The position numbers and the translations under genes were made by a program. Shown here piece after piece: positions 17,500 to 27,915 of a stretch of 64,000 nucleotides of DNA (position 1 is its first letter; each line of letters opens with the position of its first letter). The notes under the pieces are model-generated. The model ran no database searches. It had not been told where the DNA came from and saw nothing but the letters and a program-made list of their open reading frames with translations. Source of the stretch: Massilia polaris. Lineage in GTDB: Bacteria > Pseudomonadota > Gammaproteobacteria > Burkholderiales > Burkholderiaceae_D. The stretch spans positions 186,001 through 250,000 of the forward strand of contig NZ_JABBGG010000001.1 of assembly GCF_012927275.1 (NCBI RefSeq), in the 5' to 3' direction.

Positions 17500-17556
17500 C
17501 ACTTTCTCATTGCCAATATGTTTACAAGGGCACGCATCGTGCTACTCTTGCTCAAA

Positions 17557-17575
17557 ACTTACCTCTAAGGTAAGT
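17557..17575. promoter_or_regulatory. Palindromic operator candidate upstream of DUF342 gene
   Basis: ACTTACC-TCTAA-GGTAAGT is a 7-bp inverted repeat lying 42-60 bases before the GTG start at 17617, with a TATATAAAT promoter-like stretch just after it. The position fits a repressor or activator site. Confidence 0.4.
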
Positions 17576-17616
17576 ATTTGTATATAAATGCAAGAGTGTT
17601 CAGCCCGAGGTAGCGC

Positions 17617-19512
17617 GTGTCAATCGAGTCTTCTATAGGACAGCCTTCGTTGGCGACCGCCGAGGCGGGCGCCGGAAATGGCGCAGCCGGGCTTGGTCCA
17701 GGCATCCTCCAGCGCGCCGACGGTATCTACGTCGACCCGAGCGTGACAGGCGCGGCTTTGCTTGCCGCCATCGACAACATCTTCAGCACCCAGCGCTATT
17801 TCACCGGTCTCGACTACGCCGCCTTCATCAAGGCGCTGTACGGCCACGGCCAGGCGCAGCCGCGTCCCGGCGACGTGCTGCGCATCGCTTCAGGCGTGGC
17901 GGATTTCGCGCCCGAGCGGCGCGCGCTGTATAAAGCGGTCAAGATCAACGGGGGCAGGGCCGAATATTACTTCGAACCAGTCTATGCGGAGGACCCCGCC
18001 AATCCGGCCGGTCCCGGCGTACAGGCGCTCCTCGACGCCGGTGAATTCGTGGCCGACCTGTGGAGCAAGGGTATCCGCTTCGGCATCGACATGCATGCGG
18101 TGGACGCGGCCATGGCATCGAAGAAGTCAGAGCGCACAATCGTGGCCGAGCAGGCCGACGCCGTCCCTGGCGTGGACGCCCATGTCATCGAGGTGTGCGA
18201 CGACCTGCACCGCAGCGACGCACCGCGCCAGCTCGCCAACGGCAAGCTTGACCTGATGGCGTTCCAGAACCGCTTCCCGCAGATCCAGCAGGGCACCAAG
18301 CTGCTCAAGAAAGTGCCGCGCTCGGACGGCGAGAACGGTTTCGACCTGGCCGGGCGCGTGCTGGAACCGGCGATGCCCAAGGATATCGACCTGCATGCGA
18401 TGGCCGGCTCCGGCACCGTGGTCGAGGCGACGGGCGAGGGCGATTTCCTGGTCGCGCTGCAGACCGGCTTTTTGAATGTGGACCCGCAGACCGCCCAGGT
18501 CTCGGTGGGCGACAAGATCATCAGCCGCGACGGCGTCAGCGCGCGCACTACCGGCAACCTCCAGCTGACCGGCGACTACGAGGAATTCGGCGAGGTCCAG
18601 GAAAAGCGGGTGATCGAAGGCGAGGGCATCACCGTGCACGCCGACGTGTTCGGGAATATCGTGTCGCGCGGCGGCGCGGTGCTGTTGAACAGTAACCTGG
18701 TGGGCGGCTCGGCCCACAATGCCAGCGGCGACATCACGGTCAAGGGCGTCGCCTCGGCGGCGGTGATCCAGGCCACGCAGGGCGATGTGCGGCTGGAACG
18801 CGCCGAGAGCTGCATCGTTTCGGGCACCCGCGTGTTCATCGAACATGCGGTGAACTGCGAGATCATCGCCGACGACGTCTTCATCAACCAGGCCGAGGGC
18901 TGCGCGGTTGCCGCGCGCCGCATCCAGATTGAAACGGCCGGCGCGCGCAAGCAGAGTGAAATGCTGATTTTTGTCCTGCAGCCGGACTGCAAGCGCATCG
19001 ACCAGGTAATCGTCCAGATTGGCGAGCGGGTTGCGGCGTTTACGCAGGTCGCGGCACAGCGCAAGGAAGACATGCAGGCGCTGACAACCCAGGCGGATGT
19101 GCGCCAGTACATGCAGCTTTCGACCCGCGTGCGCAAGGGCGAACTGACGCTGACGCCGGACCAGGCGGCGCAATTCCAGAAGATGGGCGTGGCGGTCGGG
19201 CCGGTACTGCGGGCGATCGGCAAGCTGTCGGAAGAGGTGAAGGCGGCCGAGACCGAGCACCAGGCCGGGTTGACCCTGCTGGAACAGCTCCAGCAGCAGC
19301 GCCGCGCCAGCGCGGGCGGGAACTTCGTCAAGGTCAGCATGCTGACCGGCGAGACGACCATCCGCACCATCACCTACCATCCGGACGGCAGCAGCACATA
19401 CAATCTGTCGCCGAAAGAGATCAAAGCCAAGCTGCGCGCCAGCGTGCCGCAGGGCGAACGTATTTTCTCCGGCAGCGTCGGCGCAGTCGAGTGGGGCAGC
19501 GGCATCAACTAA
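17617..19512 (+). CDS. DUF342 / FapA-family protein
   Basis: This 631-residue protein belongs to the DUF342 (FapA, flagellar-assembly-like) family. After a variable N-terminal half come the family's beta-helix repeats, seen as a run of GDITVKGVASAAVIQATQGD, ERAESCIVSGTRVFIEHAVN and IIADDVFINQAEGCAVAARR units (residues about 360-460), then a coiled coil and a short tail. In Vibrio a relative affects flagellar polar assembly; elsewhere the role is unknown. It starts at a GTG eight bases after GAGG. It is unrelated to the amyloid FapA despite the name. Its stop overlaps the converging topoisomerase gene by eight bases. Confidence 0.82.
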   Translation: MSIESSIGQPSLATAEAGAGNGAAGLGPGILQRADGIYVDPSVTGAALLAAIDNIFSTQRYFTGLDYAAFIKALYGHGQAQPRPGDVLRIASGVADFAPERRALYKAVKINGGRAEYYFEPVYAEDPANPAGPGVQALLDAGEFVADLWSKGIRFGIDMHAVDAAMASKKSERTIVAEQADAVPGVDAHVIEVCDDLHRSDAPRQLANGKLDLMAFQNRFPQIQQGTKLLKKVPRSDGENGFDLAGRVLEPAMPKDIDLHAMAGSGTVVEATGEGDFLVALQTGFLNVDPQTAQVSVGDKIISRDGVSARTTGNLQLTGDYEEFGEVQEKRVIEGEGITVHADVFGNIVSRGGAVLLNSNLVGGSAHNASGDITVKGVASAAVIQATQGDVRLERAESCIVSGTRVFIEHAVNCEIIADDVFINQAEGCAVAARRIQIETAGARKQSEMLIFVLQPDCKRIDQVIVQIGERVAAFTQVAAQRKEDMQALTTQADVRQYMQLSTRVRKGELTLTPDQAAQFQKMGVAVGPVLRAIGKLSEEVKAAETEHQAGLTLLEQLQQQRRASAGGNFVKVSMLTGETTIRTITYHPDGSSTYNLSPKEIKAKLRASVPQGERIFSGSVGAVEWGSGIN

Positions 19513-20635
19513 GCCGGGTTTTGGGTTTCGCTTTGGCCGGCTGCGCATCCTCGCGCTGCAAGCGCTGCTGCAGCAAGGCCAGCACCGCCGCTTCTTCCGG
19601 CTGCAGGTCGTGCAGCTCGCCCACCAGCTGCTGCCCGGTGCGGGTATGCAGCGCTTCCAGCACCGTGCCCTCCAGGTAAGCGTCGATGATCGCCGGGTGC
19701 ACATAGCACTTGCGGCAGATCGACGGCGTGTTTCCCAGTTTTTCAGCCACCGATTCGATCGCGCGCACGATGTTCTTCCTGGCCTGCGCTTCCGAGTCGA
19801 ACTTCTCGAACTCCTTTAGCGCCAGCGCCGCCAGCACGGTGCCCGACCAGGTCCGGAAATCCTTGGCGGTGTAGTCCTCGCCGCTGATCTCGCGCAGGTA
19901 CTCGTTGACGTCGGCCGAGTCGATGGTATGCGGCTCGCCCTGTTCGTCGATGTACTGGAACAGCTCCTGCCCCGGCAGGTCGCGGGTGCGCTGGATGATG
20001 CGCGCAAGGCGCTTGTCCTCCATCTTAACGTTATGAAAAACGCCGCTCTTGCCACGGAAGCGGAATTCGACCGCCTTGCCGTCGATCTGCACGTGGCGGT
20101 TGCGCAGCGTGGTCAGTCCGAACGACTTGTTGGTGCGCGCATATTCCTCGTTCCCGATCCTCATCATCGTCAGTTCAAGCAGGTAGACCACGGTGGCCAG
20201 CACCTTCTCGCGCGGCAGGCCGGGCAGCTTGAGCGCGGCGTCGACATGGCCGCGGACGGCCGGCAGCGCCTTGCCGAAATTGAGCATGCGTTCGTATTTG
20301 ACCTCGTCGCGCAGGTGGCGCCAGCGCGGATGGTAGCGGTACTGCTTGCGGCCGCGCGCGTCGCGCCCGGTGGCCTGCAGGTGGCCGTTGGCCTGCGCGC
20401 AGATCCACACGCCGGTCCAGGCCGGGGGAATCACCAGCGACTTGATACGGGCCAGGGTGGCTTCGTCAGCCACCGCGCCGCCGTCGGCATCGGCGTAGTG
20501 GAATGCGCCCGGGCTGCCCATGCGGGCGATGCCCGGACGGGAGTCGCTCACATAGCGCAGGCCGGCCGACTTCGCCGCAGCGGGCGCATCCATGTTCGGC
20601 AGCGGGCTTGCCGCAGGCAGGACTTCACTTTTCAT
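19505..20635 (-). CDS. DNA topoisomerase IB (poxvirus/bacterial type)
   Basis: This 376-residue enzyme is of the bacterial type IB family, related to poxvirus topoisomerase. An N-terminal DNA-clamp domain holds PPAWTGVWICAQANGHLQAT. The catalytic domain has the Arg and Lys positions in NEEYARTNKSFGLTTLR and GKSGVFHNVK, and the active-site Tyr is in CRKCYVHPAIIDAYLEG. The enzyme relaxes positive and negative supercoils by nicking one strand through a 3'-phosphotyrosyl link. The length fits bacterial members. It has no obvious operon partner. Confidence 0.92.
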   Translation of the reverse strand: MKSEVLPAASPLPNMDAPAAAKSAGLRYVSDSRPGIARMGSPGAFHYADADGGAVADEATLARIKSLVIPPAWTGVWICAQANGHLQATGRDARGRKQYRYHPRWRHLRDEVKYERMLNFGKALPAVRGHVDAALKLPGLPREKVLATVVYLLELTMMRIGNEEYARTNKSFGLTTLRNRHVQIDGKAVEFRFRGKSGVFHNVKMEDKRLARIIQRTRDLPGQELFQYIDEQGEPHTIDSADVNEYLREISGEDYTAKDFRTWSGTVLAALALKEFEKFDSEAQARKNIVRAIESVAEKLGNTPSICRKCYVHPAIIDAYLEGTVLEALHTRTGQQLVGELHDLQPEEAAVLALLQQRLQREDAQPAKAKPKTRLS

Positions 20636-20653
20636 CAGAATTGCTCCGAGAAA

Positions 20654-20961
20654 CCCTGTCCTTCAGGGCAGGGAGTGAAAGGAGCCGGGCGCGTAGCGCC
20701 CGCAGCCGTCCAGGTGAAAAAATGTTTTGAACTTGGTTGTTGGGGCATGGTCAAACTCCATAAGTGCTTCAGTATGCGATTACGCGCTGGGGCATGAGTC
20801 ACCTGCACCGTTTTTTTCCGATCCGCAGTCGCCTTAGGCGAGGTCGAGAGATATCCTGCGGATTGAATAAGAAGCTGGGCTACTTTCAGTCCGGCTTCCG
20901 TCTGGGGCATCAGACGCCAGCAGTGGGAATCCCCTTCCGTTTACGAAGGGGAGGATGTCAA
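20654..20961 (+). mobile_element. Relic of an IS200/IS605 (tnpB-type) element
   Basis: The segment starts with an 8-bp hairpin (20654-20673, CCCTGTCC/GGGCAGGG with loop TTCA) and ends with GGGAATCCCC, a second hairpin (20931-20951) and GGGGAGGATGTCAA. The last arrangement is the usual right end of IS605-type tnpB elements, where the guide-RNA scaffold ends. A third stem (CGGGCGC/GCGCCCG) lies at 20686-20702. No transposase or TnpB can be read, so the element has been deleted down to its ends, or two right ends have been left behind. It lies in a 610-bp gene-free gap. Confidence 0.45.
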
Positions 20962-21081
20962 TCGCGGCCTTGTCGTATCGCAGCGCTGGCGGTGCGCCAC
21001 CTGGTCAATTTTGTCGAATAGTACACGGCAAGCGGCAAGCGGGTCGGTTGCCTTGCTAACCGTACTGCGCGATTTGGAAGG

Positions 21082-21191
21082 GGGTAGTCCTTTTCTTAGC
21101 GGGGTTTACCACTGCGCCAGCCCTGTGTGTACAGGCGAAACAGGTCGCCGCGGAGGTTGACCACAGTCAACAAGCGTAGGACGGACTACCC
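21082..21191. repeat. Spaced inverted repeat upstream of orphan cheW
   Basis: GGGTAGTCC (21082-21090) and GGACTACCC (21183-21191) are exact reverse complements 92 bases apart, ending about 55 bases before the cheW start. They could fold the leader RNA or mark the ends of a small inserted unit. I cannot assign a known element. Confidence 0.4.
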
Positions 21192-21245
21192 TTACTATAG
21201 GATTTCGTTACCTTGCCGCAGACCTGCAGAAACGAAAGGACCGCC

Positions 21246-21746
21246 ATGTACACCTACGACTCCTCCGCGGCCGGCAGCGGCCAGATCGAATTCCTGAGCT
21301 TCCGGCTCGGCGGGCTTGAGTACGGGCTGGACTTTCGCAAGGTGCAGGAACTGCGCAGCCTGCAGTCGCTCGAACGCTTCGCATCGAGCGGCGAGATTGT
21401 CGAAGGGGTGGCGGTGTCGCGCGGCGTCATCATGCCGATCGTCGACATGCGCGCCGCGTTCAGCCAAGGCGCGCGGCCGCTGGCGCCGACGGACGTGATC
21501 ATCCTGCAGCTATCGAGCTGCATCATGGGGATGGTGGTGGATGGCGTGACGGACGTGGTGAAACTGTCGCCCGCCCAGATCTCGCCGCTGCCGGTCAATA
21601 GCGACGCCGGCGAGGCCGGCTGCGGCTACCTGGTGGGACTGGGCGAAGTCGATGGGCGGCGCCTGATCCTGGTCGACATCGACAAGCTGATGTCGATCAA
21701 GCGCAATGCGGCGCGCGATCCGGACGGCGCGCAGCAGGCCGCGTAA
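21246..21746 (+). CDS. Orphan CheW-like coupling protein
   Basis: This 166-residue protein is a single CheW domain (IEFLSFRLGGLEYGLDFRKV, GVAVSRGVIMPIVDMR, DVIILQLSSCIMGMVVDGVT, and LILVDIDKLM). CheW links chemoreceptors to the kinase CheA. It is about 34 kb from the main chemotaxis genes, so it may serve a second array or a modified receptor set. The family arginine in the receptor-contact loop (NLRG) is replaced by SRGVIMP. An AAAGGA ribosome site precedes the ATG at 21246. It stands alone and converges with the ABC-F gene. Confidence 0.85.
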   Translation: MYTYDSSAAGSGQIEFLSFRLGGLEYGLDFRKVQELRSLQSLERFASSGEIVEGVAVSRGVIMPIVDMRAAFSQGARPLAPTDVIILQLSSCIMGMVVDGVTDVVKLSPAQISPLPVNSDAGEAGCGYLVGLGEVDGRRLILVDIDKLMSIKRNAARDPDGAQQAA

Positions 21747-21770
21747 GCGCACCTGCCGCGCCGTGCGCGA

Positions 21771-23768
21771 TCAAGCGGCGACCGCTTCCAGCTGTTCCTG
21801 CAGTTCCATCCATTCCGCTTCAAGCTGCGCCAGGTCTTTCGTGTAGAAGGACTGGTCCGCCAGCAGCGTCTTCAGCTTGGCCTTGTTGGCCGCTTCATAG
21901 ATCGCCGGCTGCGCCAGCTTCGCATCGACTTCCGTCTTCTGCTCCGTGCGTTTCGCAATCTGCTCTTCAAGGCGTTTCAGCTTGTTCTCGATCGGCTTCT
22001 TCAAGGTCGCGAGGCGCTGGCGCTGTTCGGCGTCCTGGCGCTTCTGGTCCTTGGCGCTGACCGCTGGCGCGGCCGCAGGGGCGATCGGCGAGGCGGCAGG
22101 ATAGGACGTCTTGTTCTCCTTGCCTGCGGCCGGCAGCACGCTGGTGCCCTTGCCAAGCTTGGTCTGGAACAGCCAGTCCTTGTAGTCGTCCAGGTCGCCG
22201 TCGAACGGCTGCAGCCTGCCGTCGGCGACGATGATGAACTGGTCGGTGGTGGCGCGCAGCAGGTGGCGATCGTGCGATACCACCACCAGCGTGCCTTCGA
22301 ACTGCGCCAGCGCCATCGTCAGCGCTTCGCGCGTTTCGAGGTCCAGGTGGTTGGTCGGTTCATCGAGCAGCAGCAGGTTAGGGCGCTGCCACACGATCAG
22401 GGCCAGCGCCAGGCGGGCCTTCTCGCCGCCGGAGAACGGGCGGATCGGGCTGGTGACCATGGTGCCCGGGAAGTTGAAGCCGCCGAGGAAGTTGCGCAGC
22501 TCCTGCTCGCGTACGGTCGGCGCGATTTTCGCAAGGTGCCACAGCGGCGACTCGTCGTGGCGCAGCATTTCGACCTGGTGCTGGGCGAAGTAGCCGATCG
22601 ACAGGCCTTTGCCAATGGTCGCGTCACCCGTCAGCGGTTCGAGCTCGCCGGCGATGGTCTTGATCAGGGTCGACTTGCCGGCGCCGTTCACGCCCAGCAG
22701 GCCGATGCGCTGGCCGATCTGCAGCGAGAACTTGATGTTCGAGACGATGGTCTTGTCGCCGACCTTGTCGCCGTGGCCGTCGAGGATCGGATAGCCCGCG
22801 TTGACGTTTTCCATCACCAGCAGCGGATTTGGGGCGGACAACGGCTCGCGGAATTCGAACGAGAATTCGGCGGCGGCGCGCAGCGGCGCCAGTTCTTCCA
22901 TCTTGGCCAGCGCCTTCATCCGGCTCTGGGCCTGGCGCGCTTTGGAGGCCTGCGCCTTGAAGCGGTTGACGAAGGATTCGAGGTGGGCGCGCTGGCGCAT
23001 CTGCTTCTCGAGCGCGCCGGCGGCCAGGATCATCTGGGCCGCGCGCTGGCGCTCGAAGCCCGAGTAGTTACCCGAGTAGCGCTTCAGCTTGCGCTCGTCG
23101 ATGTGCACGATGACGTTGACGATTTCATCGAGGAAGTCGCGGTCGTGCGAGATGATGATCAGCGTGCCGGGGTAGCGTTTCAGCCAGTCTTCCAGCCAGA
23201 TGATCGCGTCGAGGTCGAGGTGGTTGGTCGGTTCATCGAGCAGCAGCAGTTCGGAAGGGCACATCAGCGCCTGCGCCAGGTTCAGGCGCATGCGCCAGCC
23301 GCCCGAGAACGAAGCGACCGGCTGCTGCATCTGCTCCATCGAGAAGCCAAGGCCAAGCAGCAGCTGTTCGCCGCGCGACTGCACGGTGTAGGCGTCGGCG
23401 TCGGCCAGCGCGCTGTAGATCTCGCCGATGGCGATGCCGTTGTCGGTGGTGTCAGGCTCGGACTCGAGGCGTTCGAGTTCGGACTGCAGCTTGCGCAGGT
23501 TGACGTCGCCGTCGATGGCGTAGTCCAGCGCCGCGCGTTCGAGCGGCGGGGTTTCCTGGGCCACGTAGGCCATCCGCCATTTGGCAGGGAAGTCGATCTC
23601 GCCCTGGTCCGGGTGCAGCTCGCCGCGCAGCATCGCGAACAGGCTGGATTTGCCGGCGCCGTTGGCGCCGATCAGGCCGATCTTGTCGCCGGGGTTGAGC
23701 GTGAGGTCCACGCCTTCGAGCAGCGGCTTGGTGCCGCGCATGAGGCTTACGTTGATGAAGCGGATCAT
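21771..23768 (-). CDS. ABC-F family ATPase (YheS/Uup-like)
   Basis: This 665-residue soluble protein has two ABC domains (Walker A GANGAGKSS near 36-44 and GVNGAGKST near 355; signatures FSGGWRMRLNLA and FSGGEKARLALA; LLLLDEPTNHLDL twice). There are no membrane segments. The linker (SKARQAQSRMKALAKMEELA) is the P-site tRNA-interaction motif region, and the C-terminal ~70 residues form a coiled coil. ABC-F proteins act on the ribosome, usually to rescue or tune translation. This arrangement fits YheS. It is the last gene of the ArsC-like, dapE, prmB series. Confidence 0.92.
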   Translation of the reverse strand: MIRFINVSLMRGTKPLLEGVDLTLNPGDKIGLIGANGAGKSSLFAMLRGELHPDQGEIDFPAKWRMAYVAQETPPLERAALDYAIDGDVNLRKLQSELERLESEPDTTDNGIAIGEIYSALADADAYTVQSRGEQLLLGLGFSMEQMQQPVASFSGGWRMRLNLAQALMCPSELLLLDEPTNHLDLDAIIWLEDWLKRYPGTLIIISHDRDFLDEIVNVIVHIDERKLKRYSGNYSGFERQRAAQMILAAGALEKQMRQRAHLESFVNRFKAQASKARQAQSRMKALAKMEELAPLRAAAEFSFEFREPLSAPNPLLVMENVNAGYPILDGHGDKVGDKTIVSNIKFSLQIGQRIGLLGVNGAGKSTLIKTIAGELEPLTGDATIGKGLSIGYFAQHQVEMLRHDESPLWHLAKIAPTVREQELRNFLGGFNFPGTMVTSPIRPFSGGEKARLALALIVWQRPNLLLLDEPTNHLDLETREALTMALAQFEGTLVVVSHDRHLLRATTDQFIIVADGRLQPFDGDLDDYKDWLFQTKLGKGTSVLPAAGKENKTSYPAASPIAPAAAPAVSAKDQKRQDAEQRQRLATLKKPIENKLKRLEEQIAKRTEQKTEVDAKLAQPAIYEAANKAKLKTLLADQSFYTKDLAQLEAEWMELQEQLEAVAA

Positions 23769-23836
23769 TGAAGTTCTTTAAAGGTATGCATGGCGGATTA
23801 GCGCTCCCAAGGGACCTGGCATCCGCCGATTTGAAT

Positions 23837-24730
23837 TTATGCGTGCTGCAATTGTTCGGCCGTGAGCAGGAACACCATATCGTCGCCAGCGCTGGTGGTC
23901 ACCCAGGTCAGCCCCAGGTGTCCGAACGCGGTTTCGGCATAGTCACGCTCGTTGCCGATTTCGACCATCAGGATGCCGTCCGGCGTCAGGCGCTCGGCGG
24001 CGCCGGCGATGATCTTGCGGACCAGGTCCATGCCGTCCGCCCCGCCATGCAGCGCGATCTGAGGCTCGCGCAGGTATTCCTGCGGCAGCGCCGACATCGA
24101 TTCCGAGTTCACGTACGGCGGGTTGGTGACGATCAGGTTGTACTTCTTGAATGGCACGTTCTGGTACAGGTCCGAGACGATCGGGTTGACCCGGCCTTCA
24201 AGCTTGTACTCGCGGATGTTCCGTTCAGCCACGGCCAGCGCATCGGTCGAGATATCGACCGCGTCCACCACGGCGTTCGGGAAGGCGTCGGCCATCATGA
24301 TCGCCAGGCAGCCGGACCCGGTGCACAGCTCGAGGATGTTCTCGACCGCGAACGGGTCTTCGACCCACGGGCTGAACGACTGCGGCACCAGTTCGGCGAT
24401 GAAGGAGCGCGGCACGATCACGCGTTCGTCGACGTAGAACGGGTAGCTGCCCAGCCATGCTTCATTGGTGATGTAGGCGGCCGGCACGCGCTCGGTGGCG
24501 CGCCGTTCGATCACGGCCAGCACCTGCAGCACTTCGTCGGGCAGCAGGCGCGCGTCGAGGAAGGGTTCGAGCTTGTCGAGCGGGAGCTTGAGCGTGTGCA
24601 GGATCAGGTAGGCGGCTTCGTCGAGCGCTTCGGCGCTGCCGTGGCCGAAGAACAGCTTGGCCCCGTTGAAGCGGGTGACGGCATAGCGCAGCAGGTCGCG
24701 CGGCGTGGTAAAGAGGATGGTGGTAGTCAT
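23837..24730 (-). CDS. prmB: Ribosomal protein L3 glutamine methyltransferase
   Basis: This 297-residue SAM-dependent enzyme has an N-terminal helical domain, motif I ELCTGSGCLAIMMA (near 140), and the family's NPPY motif (LIVTNPPYVNSESM), which binds the target Gln side chain. PrmB methylates N5 of a Gln in ribosomal protein L3. The neighbouring PrmC acts on release factors and is not in the window. The N-terminus from the ATG at 24730 (MTTTILFTTPRDLLRYAVTR) fits the family. It lies 25 bases downstream of dapE in the same direction. Confidence 0.93.
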   Translation of the reverse strand: MTTTILFTTPRDLLRYAVTRFNGAKLFFGHGSAEALDEAAYLILHTLKLPLDKLEPFLDARLLPDEVLQVLAVIERRATERVPAAYITNEAWLGSYPFYVDERVIVPRSFIAELVPQSFSPWVEDPFAVENILELCTGSGCLAIMMADAFPNAVVDAVDISTDALAVAERNIREYKLEGRVNPIVSDLYQNVPFKKYNLIVTNPPYVNSESMSALPQEYLREPQIALHGGADGMDLVRKIIAGAAERLTPDGILMVEIGNERDYAETAFGHLGLTWVTTSAGDDMVFLLTAEQLQHA

Positions 24731-24755
24731 GGCCTGTTCTCTCGGTTGGGCGAGC

Positions 24756-26245
<1,490 letters not shown>

Positions 26246-26449
26246 CTTATTCGTGTATGCATGGGCGGCGCATGGCTGCCGGGCTTGATGCCGGCGGGCC
26301 TGGAGTCGCATGGGGGATGGCCGGAGCATAGCATATGCACTAACTAGTCGGCCGGTACCATCGATTTTACTTGAACTGGCCATCGCAGCGCCGGTCGAAC
26401 GAGCATGGGGCTGTGTGCCCGCGTCCTTACTTTCAACAGGAGGGAATCA

Positions 26450-26652
26450 TGCGAGTATTCATGTATGCGGTCGTGGCCGGCGTGCTGGCGCTGGATGGCG
26501 GCGCCGCGCCGGCCCAGATGGGAAACGCGCGACCGCTCGCTGCGGCTCGACTTTACCCCGGTCCCGTTCAGCACCTGTGTCTGGGTGACGCGGGGCGGCG
26601 AGGCGCCGGTAACGGGGCAGGTGCGGGGCTGGCCCGGCGCCTCAGCTATTGA
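26450..26652 (+). pseudogene. Possible broken exported protein gene
   Basis: A strong AGGAGGG ribosome site precedes an ATG that opens MRVFMYAVVAGVLALDGGAA, which looks like a signal peptide cut near APAQ. After about 26 residues the frame turns into an Arg/Gly-rich sequence that looks noncoding. A different frame gives RSLRLDFTPVPFSTCVWVTR, a more natural protein sequence. A single-base shift near base 26530 would join them. The open reading then runs into the 3' end of pilU. I would call it a decayed or truncated gene. Confidence 0.35.
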
Positions 26653-27787
26653 GGGTGAACTCGGTGAAGGAAGGCGCGTCGTCGGCGGCCCTGGCCTCCG
26701 GCGCGGCGTCGGCGCCCTTGCTGTCAGGGCCGTTGTTGAGCAGCCAGAGCAGGTTGGTGGCCGAGTCGGCGTTGGCGAGGGCCTCGTCCTGCGTCACCAG
26801 GCCGCTGTGCACCAGCTGGAGCAGGGCGGTCTCGAACGACTGCGATCCTGGCGACAGGCTCTTGTCCATCGCCTCCTTGATCTGGCCGATCTCGCCTTTC
26901 TCGATCAGGTCGGACACGTAGCGCGTGTTGACCATGATCTCGACGGCGGCCTGGCGGGTGCCGCCAGCGGCTGACCTGACCAGGCGCTGCGCCACGATCG
27001 CCTTCACGGCCGAGGACAAATCCTGCAGCAGCGCGGCGCGGTTCTCGATCGGGTAGAAGCTGATGATGCGGTTCAGCGCGTTGTAGCTGTTATTCGCATG
27101 CAGGGTCGCCAGCACCAGGTGGCCGGACTGCGCATACGCCAGTGCGGCAGCCATGGTTTCCTTGTCGCGGATCTCGCCGATCAAGATACAGTCTGGCGCC
27201 TGGCGCATCGAATTGCGCAGCGCGACCTGGAAGCTGGCCGCATCGCTGCCGATTTCGCGCTGGTTGACGATCGATTTCTTATTCTTGAACAGGTACTCGA
27301 TCGGATCTTCGAGCGTCAGGATATGGCCCGCGCGCAGCTCGTTGCGATGGTCGAGCATCGACGCGATCGTGGTCGACTTGCCCGAACCGGTCGCGCCGAC
27401 CAGCAGCAGCAGACCGCGCTTTTCCATGATCAGGTCGGCGAGCACTGGCGGCAGGCCGAGGTCGCCGAGGGCCGGGATATTCGCCGGCACGAAGCGGAAC
27501 ACCGCCGAGATCGAGCCGCGCTGGCGGAAGGCCGACAAGCGGAAGCGGCCCAGGTTGGCGACCGAGATACCCATATTGAGTTCGTTGTCGCGTTCGAGCT
27601 CCTGCATCTGTTCTGGGGTAGCGATTTCGGCCAACAGCGCGACGATATTCTCCGGCTCCAGCTTCTGCTGGTTAATCGGAATCAGGTTTCCGTTGATCTT
27701 GATATGAACTGGTGAATTCACCGCGAAGAACATATCCGACGCGTTCTTCTCCTTCATCAGCTGAAACAAACGGTCCATCGCCATCAT
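26642..27787 (-). CDS. pilU: Type IV pilus retraction ATPase PilU
   Basis: This 381-residue ATPase has the PilT/PilU arrangement: an N-terminal PAS-like domain, Walker A GATGSGKSTTI near residue 130, the Asp box TLEDPIEYLFKNKKS, Walker B CILIGEIRD and His box ATLHANNSYNA. Its C-terminal tail extends past the core with an acidic region, typical of PilU. PilT-like motors depolymerise pilin for twitching. PilU supports retraction together with PilT, which is not in the window. It sits inside the dap cluster on the same strand. The start ATG ATG GCG ATG leaves some doubt of three residues. Confidence 0.9.
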   Translation of the reverse strand: MMAMDRLFQLMKEKNASDMFFAVNSPVHIKINGNLIPINQQKLEPENIVALLAEIATPEQMQELERDNELNMGISVANLGRFRLSAFRQRGSISAVFRFVPANIPALGDLGLPPVLADLIMEKRGLLLLVGATGSGKSTTIASMLDHRNELRAGHILTLEDPIEYLFKNKKSIVNQREIGSDAASFQVALRNSMRQAPDCILIGEIRDKETMAAALAYAQSGHLVLATLHANNSYNALNRIISFYPIENRAALLQDLSSAVKAIVAQRLVRSAAGGTRQAAVEIMVNTRYVSDLIEKGEIGQIKEAMDKSLSPGSQSFETALLQLVHSGLVTQDEALANADSATNLLWLLNNGPDSKGADAAPEARAADDAPSFTEFTLNS

Positions 27788-27800
27788 CGTCTCCAGATCC

Positions 27801-27813
27801 GGGGTCAGACCCC
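27801..27813. repeat. Short GGGGTC/GACCCC palindrome
   Basis: GGGGTC-A-GACCCC followed by AATTTTATT on the plus strand. It shares its core with the longer palindromes at 27851-27895 and 62868-62935. Confidence 0.55.
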
Positions 27814-27850
27814 AATTTTATTCGGCCATATCAGCCATAACTATTTGAAC

Positions 27851-27895
27851 ATCGGGGTCCGTCCCCGGGGACAGACCCCGGGGACGGACCCCGAT
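27851..27895. repeat. Dispersed G/C palindromic repeat, copy 1
   Basis: Two 16-bp arms (ATCGGGGTCCGTCCCC and its exact complement) enclose a 13-base loop, GGGGACAGACCCC. It lies between pilU and dapD. The second copy at 62868-62935 uses the same modules. It may act as a terminator, a transcript stabiliser or a nucleoid-binding repeat. Confidence 0.8.
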
Positions 27896-27915
27896 TTTGC
27901 GATTTTGGTAAGGAA

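Noticed and set aside
17617-19512. Treating the DUF342 FapA-family protein as part of the Fap amyloid system.
   Set aside because: The names coincide by chance; the beta-helix DUF342 family is unrelated and lies 19 kb from the operon.
22263-23771. A 502-residue open frame antisense to the ABC-F gene.
   Set aside because: The opposite strand codes for a complete two-domain ABC-F protein; the antisense frame has His/Arg/Gln-rich composition typical of a shadow.
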